Shown: one piece after another, positions 54,141-62,044 of the stretch
Position numbering within the stretch: the stretch's first letter is position 1
How the letters are laid out: every line of letters begins with the position of its first letter
NCBI GenBank assembly: GCA_017305135.1
Contig: JAFKNA010000004.1
Span: 1 to 64,000 of the forward strand
Origin: Lysobacterales bacterium
GTDB taxonomy: Bacteria; Pseudomonadota; Gammaproteobacteria; Xanthomonadales; Rhodanobacteraceae
Direction: 5' to 3'
DNA: 64,000 nucleotides
Made by a program: the position numbers and the translations under genes
Notes under the pieces: generated by a model
Databases searched by the model: none
What the model was told of the DNA's origin: nothing
Seen by the model: only the letters and a program-made list of their open reading frames with translations

Positions 54141-54382
54141 GGCTTCGCGGCCTCGGGATCGGCGCCGCGATCACTCGCAGGTGGCGGCCGCGCGGCGGGC
54201 ACCTTGAACACCTGGCCGCCGACCGTCGGCACCGGCTCGTCGGCATGGCGCACGCCGAGCACGATCATCGCCACGCAGCCGGCCAGCGAGGCGGCCAGCA
54301 GCAGCAAGCCGAGCCAGGCCACCGGCTGGCGGTACCAGGCCGCGCCGGCGGCGCGTGGGGCGGCGTTGGCGCGCGCGTTCAC
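54137..54382 (-). CDS. short CcoH/FixH-like membrane protein
   Basis: An 81-residue protein in the position where ccoH (fixH) normally lies between ccoP and ccoI. WYRQPVAWLGLLLLAASLAG and the one helix resemble the FixH start, but the periplasmic FixH domain of about 100 residues is gone, replaced by a Pro/Ala tail (KVPAARPPPASD). I chose GTG 54382, which overlaps the ccoP stop (GTGA); a longer frame starts at 54421. It may be a reduced CcoH that still contacts the oxidase through its helix. Confidence 0.65.
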   Translation of the reverse strand: MNARANAAPRAAGAAWYRQPVAWLGLLLLAASLAGCVAMIVLGVRHADEPVPTVGGQVFKVPAARPPPASDRGADPEAAKP

Positions 54383-55287
54383 GGCTGGCCGGCGCCCTCG
54401 TGCGACTGGGCGAAGATCCATGCCGTGATCGCGCGCACGTCGTGCTCCGGCAGGCGCGAGCGCCAGCCGGGCATGACGCCCGAACGGCCTTCGCGGATGG
54501 TCCGCTCGATGCTGGCGAGGTCGCCGCCGTAAAGCCAGGTGTTGTCGGTGAGATTGGGCGCGCCGAGTGCCGGATTGCCCTTGCCCTCGGCACCGTGGCA
54601 GGCGGCGCAGACGGCGAAGGATTCCCTGCCGGCGGCCGCGCCGGTCGGCGAGTGCGGTGCGCCGGAGAGGCTCAGCACGTAGTGGGCGAGGTTACGCACG
54701 CCGGCCGCATCGAGGCTGCCGGCCATCGGCGGCATGGTGCCCTGGCGGCCATCCAGGATGCTGGCCAGGATCGTCTGCGGGTCGCCGCCGTAGAGCCAGT
54801 CGCCGTCGACCAGGTTGGGCGCGCCAAGCACCGGGTTGCCGTGCCCCTCGCGGCCGTGGCAGGCGGCGCAGTTGTCGATGAACAGGCGCTGCCCGTAGGA
54901 GGTTACCGCCGGTTCCGTGGCGAGCTGCTCGATGCCGGTATTGGCGATCGTCTGCATGAGACCGGACAGCTTCTGCTGGTTCTCGTCCAGGTGCTGCTGC
55001 ACCTCGCCGTGCTGGCTCCAGCCGAGGACGCCGCGGAAGCTGCCGAAGCCCGGATACAGCACGAGATAGGCGAAGGCCGCCGCGAACATCGCGCCGGACA
55101 GGACGATCCACCACGTCGGCAGCCGGTGCAGGCCTTCGCGCAGCACGCCGTGCGCCCACACATGGCCGGTGGTGCCGTCCTGCTGCACCGGGATGCGCAC
55201 GCGCGGGCCCCACAGGAACAGGAAGAAGGTGATGCCGAGGTTCAGCACCACCAGGAACATGATCCAGGCGGACCAGAAGCCGTTCAT
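54379..55287 (-). CDS. ccoP: cbb3 cytochrome c oxidase, diheme subunit CcoP
   Basis: A 302-residue subunit with two N-terminal helices (about 5-27 and 58-80) and two c-type heme sites, C140-A-A-C143-H144 and C227-A-A-C230-H231, each within a CAACHGxEGxGN block. Axial methionines are likely in GTMPPMAG and SGVMPGW. It passes electrons from cytochrome c to CcoO. It overlaps ccoQ by 4 bp. Confidence 0.97.
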   Translation of the reverse strand: MNGFWSAWIMFLVVLNLGITFFLFLWGPRVRIPVQQDGTTGHVWAHGVLREGLHRLPTWWIVLSGAMFAAAFAYLVLYPGFGSFRGVLGWSQHGEVQQHLDENQQKLSGLMQTIANTGIEQLATEPAVTSYGQRLFIDNCAACHGREGHGNPVLGAPNLVDGDWLYGGDPQTILASILDGRQGTMPPMAGSLDAAGVRNLAHYVLSLSGAPHSPTGAAAGRESFAVCAACHGAEGKGNPALGAPNLTDNTWLYGGDLASIERTIREGRSGVMPGWRSRLPEHDVRAITAWIFAQSHEGAGQP

Positions 55288-55469
55288 CGGTCGTTATCCT
55301 CGTGCTCGTCGTCCGGGCGTGTGGTTTCCTGCATCGGCAGGCGGGACAGGCGGTCGAACTTGCGCTTGTGCTGCGGCAGCCAGAGCCAGATCCAGATGCC
55401 GATGAAGGCCAGCATCGACAGCAGGGTGACGACGCCGATGAGCTGCCCCCAGAGCGGATCGAGCGTCAT
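55284..55469 (-). CDS. ccoQ: cbb3 oxidase small subunit CcoQ
   Basis: A 61-residue protein with one helix (LIGVVTLLSMLAFIGIWIWL) and a polar tail LPQHKRKFDRLSRLP, as usual for CcoQ/FixQ, which stabilises the complex. The ATG at 55467-55469 overlaps the ccoO stop by 4 bp and the stop overlaps ccoP. Confidence 0.93.
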   Translation of the reverse strand: MTLDPLWGQLIGVVTLLSMLAFIGIWIWLWLPQHKRKFDRLSRLPMQETTRPDDEHEDNDR

Positions 55470-56128
55470 GGCGCACCCGTGGCGGCCGGCGCCGGCTCGG
55501 CCTGGGGCACGTTGTCGATGCCGAGGCCCTGCAGGTAGGCGACGATCGCCTCCATCTCGGTGTGCCCGGCGACCGCGGCGCGCGCGTCGGCGATGTCCTC
55601 GTCGGAGTAGGGATCGCCAAGCCGGCGCAGCACGCGCATCTTGGCCTGCACTTCGTCGGGGTCGACCAGCGCCTCGGACAGCCAGGGGTAGCCCGGCATG
55701 TTGGATTCGGGTACCACCGCGCGCGGGTCCTTGAGGTGCACGCGCTGCCATTCGTCGCTGTACTTGCCGCCGACGCGGGCGAGGTCCGGCCCGGTGCGCT
55801 TTGAGCCCCACTGGTGCGGCCGGTCGTACACCGACTCGGTGGCCGCCGAGTAGCCGCCGTAGCGCTCGGTCTCGGCGCGCAGGGCGCGCACCATCTGCGT
55901 GTGGCAGAGGTAGCAGCCCTCGCGCACGTAGATGTCCTTGCCGGCCAGGCGCAGCGGCGAATACGGCTTCACGCCGAGCTCGGGTTTCACCGCGTGCGCT
56001 TCCATGAAGATCGGGGTGATCTCCGCCAGGCCGCCGAGCGACACCATGACGAGGATCAGGATGCCGAGCAGGCCGGCATGCTTCTCGATCGCTTCGAAGT
56101 ACCTGTAGCCTTTGTAGCCCTTTGCCAT
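55466..56128 (-). CDS. ccoO: cbb3 cytochrome c oxidase, monoheme subunit CcoO
   Basis: A 220-residue subunit anchored by one helix (about 17-40), with the heme site C72-Y-L-C75-H76 in REGCYLCHTQMVR and the axial methionine region PESNMPGYPWL. RTGPDLARVGGKYSDEWQ is a strong family motif. It lies 10 bp after ccoN. Confidence 0.97.
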   Translation of the reverse strand: MAKGYKGYRYFEAIEKHAGLLGILILVMVSLGGLAEITPIFMEAHAVKPELGVKPYSPLRLAGKDIYVREGCYLCHTQMVRALRAETERYGGYSAATESVYDRPHQWGSKRTGPDLARVGGKYSDEWQRVHLKDPRAVVPESNMPGYPWLSEALVDPDEVQAKMRVLRRLGDPYSDEDIADARAAVAGHTEMEAIVAYLQGLGIDNVPQAEPAPAATGAP

Positions 56129-56138
56129 CGTTGGATCC

Positions 56139-57674
56139 TCAGGCGCTGGCCGGCAGCGGCGCCGGCACCTGGTGGGTGGTGGGTTCGGGGATCGGCACCG
56201 GGATCGGCGAGATCAGGTGCTTGCGCGCATCCGAGGCGGTGTGCCACAGGTTCCACGCCATCACGCCCATGCCGGCGACCACCAGCAGGCCGCCGAGGAA
56301 GCGGAAGAAATACAGCGGCTTGATCGCGATCAGGCTGTCGATGAAGGCATAGGTGAGCGAGCCGTCCGGGTTGGTGGCGCGCCACATCAGGCCCTCGGTG
56401 ACGCCGGCGATCCACATCGAGATGATGTAGAGCAGCAGGCCCGCGGTATGCATCCAGAAGTGCAGTTCCATGCCCTTGTGCGAATGCATGGGGCGGCCCA
56501 GCGCGCGCGGCGCCATGGCGTAGAGCGAGCCGATGGTGATCATCGCCACCCAGCCGATCGAGCCCGAGTGCACGTGCGCCACGGTCCAGTCGGTGTAGTG
56601 CGAGAGGGCGTTGACGCTCTTGATCGCCATCATCGAGCCCTCGAAGGTCGAGGCGGCGTAGAACACCAGCGCGATCACCATGAACTTGGCCGCCGGGTCG
56701 GTGCGCAGGCGGTGCCAGGAGCCGTTGAAGGTGAGCAGGCCGTTGGCTGCCGAGCCCCAGCTCGGCATCAGCAGGACCAGCGAGAAGGCCATGCCGACCG
56801 ACTGCACCCAGTCGGGCAGGGCGGTGTACAGCAGGTGGTGCGAGCCGGCCCACATGTAGACCGAGATCAGCGCCCAGAAGTTGACGATCGAGAAGCGGTA
56901 GCTCCAGAGCGGCTGCTTGGCCTGGCGCGGCACGAAGTAGTACATCATGCCGAGGAAGCCGGCGGTCAGGAAGAACGCCACCGCGTTGTGGCCGTACCAC
57001 CACTGCACCATCGCGTCGACCGCGCCCGAGTAGATCGGGTAGGACTTGGTCAGGCTGACCGGCAGGGCGAGGTTGTTGACGATATGCAGCAGGCCGACGG
57101 CGATGATGAAGGCGCCGTAGTACCAGTTGGCGACGTAGATGTGCTGGATGCGCCGGCGCGCCAGCGTGGAAAAGAACACCACGCCGATCGACACCCACAC
57201 CACCGCGATGAGGATGTCGATGAACCACTCGGGCTCGGCGTATTCCTTGCTCTGGGTGATGCCGAACGGCATCGTCGCCATCGCCAGCACGCAGGCGAGC
57301 TGCCAGCCCCAGAAGGTGAAGTTGGCCAGCCGCGGCAGCGCCAGGCGCGTGTGCCCGCTGCGCTGCACCACGTAATAGCAGGTGCCGATCAGGGCGCTGC
57401 CGCCGAAGGCGAAGATCACGCCGAAGGTATGGTTCGGGCGCAGCCGGCTGAAGGTCAGCCAGGAGATGTCGAAGTTGAGCGCCGGCCAGGCCAGCTGGGC
57501 CGCGACGTAGACGCCGATCGCCATCCCGACCACGCCCCACACCGCCGCCGCCAGCAGGAACAGGCGCACGACGTGGTCGTTGTAGGTCTCATCGGTGGCG
57601 GCGAGGACGGCCTGCCTGGACGGGGATGCCGCCAGCCGGATGCCGCCATTCAAGGTTTCAGTGGTGGTTGCCAT
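56139..57674 (-). CDS. ccoN: cbb3 cytochrome c oxidase, catalytic subunit CcoN
   Basis: A 511-residue heme-copper oxidase subunit I of the C family with about twelve helices. Landmarks are [20 protein letters not shown] (low-spin heme histidine), [20 protein letters not shown] (copper-B histidine and cross-linked region), [13 protein letters not shown] and [17 protein letters not shown]. It reduces O2 with high affinity and pumps protons. The start at ATG 57674 (MATTTETLN) fits the family; a frame open to 57929 overlaps the promoter region and a possible FNR site. Confidence 0.97.
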   Translation of the reverse strand: MATTTETLNGGIRLAASPSRQAVLAATDETYNDHVVRLFLLAAAVWGVVGMAIGVYVAAQLAWPALNFDISWLTFSRLRPNHTFGVIFAFGGSALIGTCYYVVQRSGHTRLALPRLANFTFWGWQLACVLAMATMPFGITQSKEYAEPEWFIDILIAVVWVSIGVVFFSTLARRRIQHIYVANWYYGAFIIAVGLLHIVNNLALPVSLTKSYPIYSGAVDAMVQWWYGHNAVAFFLTAGFLGMMYYFVPRQAKQPLWSYRFSIVNFWALISVYMWAGSHHLLYTALPDWVQSVGMAFSLVLLMPSWGSAANGLLTFNGSWHRLRTDPAAKFMVIALVFYAASTFEGSMMAIKSVNALSHYTDWTVAHVHSGSIGWVAMITIGSLYAMAPRALGRPMHSHKGMELHFWMHTAGLLLYIISMWIAGVTEGLMWRATNPDGSLTYAFIDSLIAIKPLYFFRFLGGLLVVAGMGVMAWNLWHTASDARKHLISPIPVPIPEPTTHQVPAPLPASA

Positions 57675-57726
57675 GGGTACCCTCGCGCGAGACCCGCAAT
57701 TCTGGCCCGATCCCGCGGCGCTGCGG

Positions 57727-57740
57727 TTGACCCCGGTCAG
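57727..57740 (-). promoter_or_regulatory. candidate FNR/Anr box upstream of ccoN
   Basis: CTGAC-CGGG-GTCAA on the minus strand matches the TTGAT-N4-ATCAA consensus at 7 of 10 positions and lies 53 bp before the ccoN start. Oxygen-responsive control of cbb3 operons by FNR-type proteins is well known; this particular site is inferred. Confidence 0.45.
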
Positions 57741-57871
57741 GGCAAAGTGTCGCAGCGCTGCCACGTACCGGTTTGCGGCCTGCGGCAGCTTGTCGCAGCG
57801 ATCCCGAAAGCCCGCGGGCGGGCCGTGGCATGCCGCGTTATCATCCCCGCGGGCCGTGACGGGGGATCGAG

Positions 57872-58270
57872 ATGAAAGGGCAGGCGACGGGCATGCGCGA
57901 CACCGAACTGGAGGCGCTCTGCGCCGCATGGCCGGGTGTGGCCAGCGTCCTCCGGTGGGAGGTCGATCGCGTCTACCAGGTTGCCGGCAAGATGTTCGCC
58001 GTGATCTGCACGCTGGGCCCGGATCGCGGGCGGCTGTCGTTCCGCGTCGAGGCCGATCGCTACGTCGAACTCAGCGGCCAGCCCGGCATGATGCCCGCGC
58101 CCTATACCGCGCGCCTGTTCTGGGTCAGCGTGACCGAGCCCGAGCGCTTCACGACCGACGAACTCGCCGCCTTCGTCAGGCGTTCCTACGACCTCGTGCG
58201 CGCCGGGCTGCCCAAGCGTGCGCGCGAGGCACTCGCCGCGATCGAACTCGCCGAAGGCACGCAGACCTGA
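57872..58270 (+). CDS. MmcQ/YjbR family protein
   Basis: A 132-residue protein with the YjbR double-wing fold: [20 protein letters not shown], the [10 protein letters not shown] strand and [19 protein letters not shown] near the end. The family has a CyaY-like fold and may bind DNA; its role is not known. The start could be ATG 57872 or ATG 57893 (MRDTELEAL), the latter giving the more typical length. It is divergent from ccoN and followed 38 bp later by the cation transporter. Confidence 0.88.
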   Translation: MKGQATGMRDTELEALCAAWPGVASVLRWEVDRVYQVAGKMFAVICTLGPDRGRLSFRVEADRYVELSGQPGMMPAPYTARLFWVSVTEPERFTTDELAAFVRRSYDLVRAGLPKRAREALAAIELAEGTQT

Positions 58271-58308
58271 CGCGCGCGCCACCACAGCCTCTCCTTCGAG
58301 ACTTCCCG

Positions 58309-59217
58309 ATGTCCGGCAAGGCCGATTCGCTCAAGACCATCCTCTACGCGCTCGGCGCCAACTTCGCCATCTTCCTGGCCAAGGCCGCGGCGGCCTTCGT
58401 CACCGGCTCGGGCGCGATGCTCGCCGAGGCCGTGCACTCGCTGGCCGACTGCGGCAACCAGGGCCTGCTGCTGATCGGTCTCAAGGATGCCAAGGCGCCG
58501 CCTTCGCCGGACTATCCGCTCGGCCACGGCAAGGCGATCTATTTCTGGTCGTTCCTGGTCGCGCTGCTGCTGTTCTCGGTCGGCGGCGCGTTCTCGATCT
58601 ACGAGGGCATCCACAAGCTCACCGCGCACGAGCCGCTCAACATGCCGTGGATCGCCGTCGGCGTGCTGGTCTTCGGCATCATCGCCGAAAGCATCTCGAT
58701 GGCCGCGTGCATGCGCGAGGTCAACAAGGCCCGGCGGGGGCGGAGCCTCTGGCGCTGGTTCCGCGACAGCCGCCAGAGCGAGCTGATCGTGATCTTCGGC
58801 GAGGACCTCGCCGCCCTGCTCGGCCTGGTGCTCGCGCTGCTCGCGGTGCTGCTCACCATGCTGACCGGCAATCCCGTGTTCGACGCGCTTGGCACGCTGG
58901 CGATCGGCGTGCTGCTGGTCGTCGTCGCCGTCTTCATCGCCGTGGAAGTAAAGGCGCTGCTGATCGGCCAGGGCGTGGAGCCGGAGCGCAAGGCGGCGAT
59001 CGAGTCCTTCCTCACGGCGCGCCCGGAGATCTCGCGGGTGTTCAACCTCGTCACCCTGCAGCTCGGCAACGACGTGATGCTGGCCGTCAAGGCCGAGATG
59101 AGTCGCGACCTCGCCACCCCCGGCATCGTCGATGCGATCAATGCGGTCGAGAAGGACCTGAAGGCGGAGTTCCCGGAAATCCTCTGGTCGTTCTTCGAGC
59201 CCGACGCGGCCGACTAG
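58309..59217 (+). CDS. cation diffusion facilitator (CDF) family transporter
   Basis: A 302-residue CDF exporter of the SLC30A9/ZnT9-like branch. TM2 holds AEAVHSLADCGNQ (the HxxxD metal site), then PDYPLGHGKAIYFWSF, the second site GEDLAALLGLVLALLAVL in TM5, and a cytosolic ferredoxin-like C-terminal domain (from about 205). It probably exports Zn(II), Fe(II), Mn(II) or Co(II) by proton antiport; the metal cannot be fixed by eye. ATG 58309. No metal riboswitch or Fur/Zur box was noticed. Confidence 0.92.
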   Translation: MSGKADSLKTILYALGANFAIFLAKAAAAFVTGSGAMLAEAVHSLADCGNQGLLLIGLKDAKAPPSPDYPLGHGKAIYFWSFLVALLLFSVGGAFSIYEGIHKLTAHEPLNMPWIAVGVLVFGIIAESISMAACMREVNKARRGRSLWRWFRDSRQSELIVIFGEDLAALLGLVLALLAVLLTMLTGNPVFDALGTLAIGVLLVVVAVFIAVEVKALLIGQGVEPERKAAIESFLTARPEISRVFNLVTLQLGNDVMLAVKAEMSRDLATPGIVDAINAVEKDLKAEFPEILWSFFEPDAAD

Positions 59218-59222
59218 GCGCC

Positions 59223-60191
59223 TTACACCACCGGCGTGGTGCGCGCCGCCAGCGCCTCGCGATGACGCTGGCGGGCGAGCCTGGCCTCGCGGCGGGCGAT
59301 GTAGAGGCTCGAGCCCACCACGATGCCCGCGCCGAGGGCGGTCCAGCCGTCCGGCACCTCGCCGAAGGCGAACCAGGCGAGCACCGCCACGATCACCAGC
59401 TGCAGGTAGCTGAAGGGCGCCAGCGAGGAGGCCTCGGCGAGGCGCAGCGCGTGCGTCCAGGTGTACTGGCCGCCAGTGCCGAGGATGCCGATGGCGATGA
59501 GCCAGGGCCAGATCGAGGCGTCCGGCCACTGCCACACCAGCAGCGCCGCCGGCAGAGACAGCGGCACCCACAGCCAGGTGGTCAGCAGCACGATGGTGTC
59601 GACCGGGTCGCTGCGCGACAGGAACTTGATGCTGATCGTCACCGCGCCGGAAAACGCCGCACCGAGCAGCGCCACGAGGCTCGCGGCAGTGAAGCCGTCG
59701 GTGCCGGGCTTGACGATCACCAGCACGCCGATGAAGCCCGCGATCACCGCGCTCCAGCGGCGCAGGCGCACGATCTCGCCGAGGAACAGCACCGCGCCGA
59801 TGGTGACGAACAGCGGCGAGGAATAGGACAGGGCGATCGCCTGCGCCAGCGGCAGGTGGGCGATGGCCCAGAACGAGGCCAGCATGGCCAGCGCGCCGAT
59901 GCCGCAGCGGACGACGTAGAAGCCGAGGCGGTCCGTGTGCAGCAGCGCGCGACCGCCCCTCAGCAGCAGCGGCGTCGCCGCGAGCGCGCCGAACAGGCTG
60001 CGGAAGAAGGCGATCTGGAACGGGTGCATGCCCTCGGAGGCATGGCGGATCAGGATCGCCATGGTGCCGAACAGGGCGGCGCTGAGGATCATCATCAGCA
60101 CGGCACGCAGCGGCAGCGCCGATGCCGGCGCCTCGACGGCGGAAACGGGAATGCTCACGGAGGAAGGTGGGGAGCGCAGCGCGGCGCGCAT
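59223..60191 (-). CDS. EamA/DMT-family transporter
   Basis: A 322-residue protein with ten helices in two EamA repeats: the first near MILSAALFGTMAILIRHASE and FFRSLFGALAATPLLLRGG, the second near SLVALLGAAFSGAVTISIKF and GGQYTWTHALRLAEASSLAP. Such transporters move amino acids or other small metabolites; the direction and substrate are unknown. The first 28 residues are polar; a later Met (about residue 32) could be the true start. Its end faces the CDF gene 5 bp away. Confidence 0.92.
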   Translation of the reverse strand: MRAALRSPPSSVSIPVSAVEAPASALPLRAVLMMILSAALFGTMAILIRHASEGMHPFQIAFFRSLFGALAATPLLLRGGRALLHTDRLGFYVVRCGIGALAMLASFWAIAHLPLAQAIALSYSSPLFVTIGAVLFLGEIVRLRRWSAVIAGFIGVLVIVKPGTDGFTAASLVALLGAAFSGAVTISIKFLSRSDPVDTIVLLTTWLWVPLSLPAALLVWQWPDASIWPWLIAIGILGTGGQYTWTHALRLAEASSLAPFSYLQLVIVAVLAWFAFGEVPDGWTALGAGIVVGSSLYIARREARLARQRHREALAARTTPVV

Positions 60192-60240
60192 GCTACCACC
60201 ACCCGCCCGCGACCCTGCGCATCGCCGCCACGACGCGACG

Positions 60241-60398
60241 ATAGTCGCGCACAGGGTGCGCTCCTACGGATTGCGTGATTTAGTGGGGGCGACGCTGGTC
60301 GCGACCGGGGCCTCGCACGAACGTGGCGCCTGGTCGCACAGGGTGCGCCTATCGGTTGCACGATTTCGTAGGAGCGCACCCTGTGCGCGACCGGGTGG
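60241..60398. repeat. cluster of family-A dyad repeats
   Basis: Arms CGCACAGGGTGCGCTCCTAC (60248-60267), GGTCGCACAGGGTGCGCC (about 60332-60349) and CGTAGGAGCGCACCCTGTGC (60367-60386) alternate in orientation within the 277-bp gap between the EamA gene and the small exported protein. No gene was found here. Confidence 0.8.
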
Positions 60399-60468
60399 CG
60401 ACATCACGCGTCATCGGAGCCGGAGCGACGCGCGAGGTCGCCTGGGCACGCACGTCGCGGTTGCCATC

Positions 60469-60972
60469 TCAGCTGCCGCGGCTTTCCATCGTGCGTTCGA
60501 TGCTCTTGAGAACCCGGTTGAAGCCCGCGTTGGCGGCGATGGCTTGCGGGTATTCCTCGCGCAGGGTGGCGGGGTCGCCGGTGCCGAGCACCGGGATCAT
60601 CGCCGGTGGGGCGCTCGCCGCGGCGATGGCCGGGCCGACGGCGGGAAGGTCGCCGGTCTGCACGATGATGATGTCGAAGCGCTGGCGCGCCAGCGCCTCG
60701 TCGAGTTCGGACGGAGTGGCGGCCACGCTGACGTGGTGCCCGGCCCGTTCGAGGCCCTGCATGAAGCCCTTGCGATCGCGGCCATCGACTTCAGCGGTCC
60801 CGTTCCCGCCATACAGCAGGATGTCGGCCGGGTGGCGCGTGGCGAAGGCCTGGTAACGCAGCGCGCCGCCCATGCGGTACATCACCTCGCCGCAGGCGTG
60901 GGCGGGCTGGACTGAGGCCGTGGCGCAGGCGACGGCCAGGGTGAGGGCGAGGATGTGGCAACGGCTGTTCAT
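60469..60972 (-). CDS. small exported protein, receiver-like fold, unknown function
   Basis: A 167-residue protein with a signal peptide (LALTLAVACATASVQPAHAC, cleaved near residue 26 or lipidated at C27). The mature part has alternating strands and helices (DILLYGGNG, GFMQGLERAGHHVSVA, DIIIVQTGDL, AMIPVLG) that resemble a receiver/Rossmann domain, but without a clear phospho-acceptor site. It starts 62 bp after the barrel gene and may be cotranscribed with it. No family is named with confidence. Confidence 0.65.
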   Translation of the reverse strand: MNSRCHILALTLAVACATASVQPAHACGEVMYRMGGALRYQAFATRHPADILLYGGNGTAEVDGRDRKGFMQGLERAGHHVSVAATPSELDEALARQRFDIIIVQTGDLPAVGPAIAAASAPPAMIPVLGTGDPATLREEYPQAIAANAGFNRVLKSIERTMESRGS

Positions 60973-61033
60973 CGGATCCTCCGGGTGAAGTGCCGCCGGG
61001 CGCCGGCGGCGGTGTGCGATGTGCCGGGCGCGG

Positions 61034-62044
61034 TCAGAAGTCCCGCACCAGGCGCAGTTCCAGCGCGTGGCGGAAGTTGATCACCGACTCGCCCCACAAC
61101 AGCGTGTGCCAGGCGCCGGAGATCGTGTAGCCGGTACCGAGATGCACGTCGGCGCCGAGGCCTGCCTCCGCGAAGTTGTGCTTGGCCAGCCGGTCGTGGT
61201 TGTACCAGTACGCATTGGTGCGTCCGGCCGTCAGTGGCCCGAGTTCCTGCAGGCTGTAGCCCTGGCCCTTCTTGCCCATGGCGAAGGCGCGCAGGGTGAA
61301 GTGCTCGTTGAAGAAATAGCCGCCCTCCAGCTCCAGCCGGTGGTGGCTGAGGCGGGTGTCGAGCACCTTTTCGGTATAGATGTAGCTGTAGCGCGCGCGG
61401 TAGTAGAAGTTGCTGAAATCGAACTGGTGTGCAAGCTCCAGCGAAGGCTCGATGCGCCAGATGCGCTGGCCGGCCGCGGCGTTGGAGAAGAACACGTAAT
61501 CGTGGCTGGGCACCCAGAACGTCAGGGCCGGCGTCAGCAGGTAGCTGCCGGCCAACGCGGTGTGCCATGCCACGCCGAGGTTCCAGTCCTGCCACGTCCC
61601 GTGGTAGTGGCCGTCGTCCTGGAATTTCGACTCCGGGTGGGGCGGGTCCAGCGCGGGCACGTTCGCGCATTGCGGCGGCGCCGCGGTGGGGCAGTGCGGC
61701 GAGCCGTGGAACACGTTGGACACGAAGGGGATGCCGGCATGCACCGACCACTGGTCGCTGACGAAGTAGGTGATGTCCAGGTGCAGCGCGCGCATGGTTC
61801 CGTAACCGACGTCGAGCACCGTGTCGTTGGTGGTGCGCAGCCCGTCCACGGCGGTCTCGACATAGCCGATGGAGAACGAACCGTGCCCCTTCGCCGACGG
61901 TTGCACGGCCTGCTGGGCGGTTTCGGGCCGGTCCCGGGCCGCGGCCGGCAGGCTGCAGCAGGCGGTCGCGAGCGCGAGTGCGCCGACGCGGGCCAGGCCG
62001 GGGAGTGCGGGGAAACGGACGATCTTCGGGTAAGCGCTTTCCAT
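61034..62044 (-). CDS. outer-membrane beta-barrel, transporter-like
   Basis: A 336-residue protein with a signal peptide (about 1-37, ending PAAARD). It shows alternating aromatic strands (SFSIGYVETAV, LHLDITYFVSDQWSVHAGIP, FYYRARYSYIYTEKVLD) and the terminal phenylalanine (RLVRDF) typical of Bam-assembled porins. It resembles MetA-pathway/phenol-degradation type barrels. The start at ATG 62044 has a GGAG seven bases upstream; ATG 62056 is an alternative. An unusual insert rich in Pro and Cys (HGSPHCPTAAPPQCANVPAL) would lie in an outside loop. Ligand unknown. Confidence 0.82.
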   Translation of the reverse strand: MESAYPKIVRFPALPGLARVGALALATACCSLPAAARDRPETAQQAVQPSAKGHGSFSIGYVETAVDGLRTTNDTVLDVGYGTMRALHLDITYFVSDQWSVHAGIPFVSNVFHGSPHCPTAAPPQCANVPALDPPHPESKFQDDGHYHGTWQDWNLGVAWHTALAGSYLLTPALTFWVPSHDYVFFSNAAAGQRIWRIEPSLELAHQFDFSNFYYRARYSYIYTEKVLDTRLSHHRLELEGGYFFNEHFTLRAFAMGKKGQGYSLQELGPLTAGRTNAYWYNHDRLAKHNFAEAGLGADVHLGTGYTISGAWHTLLWGESVINFRHALELRLVRDF

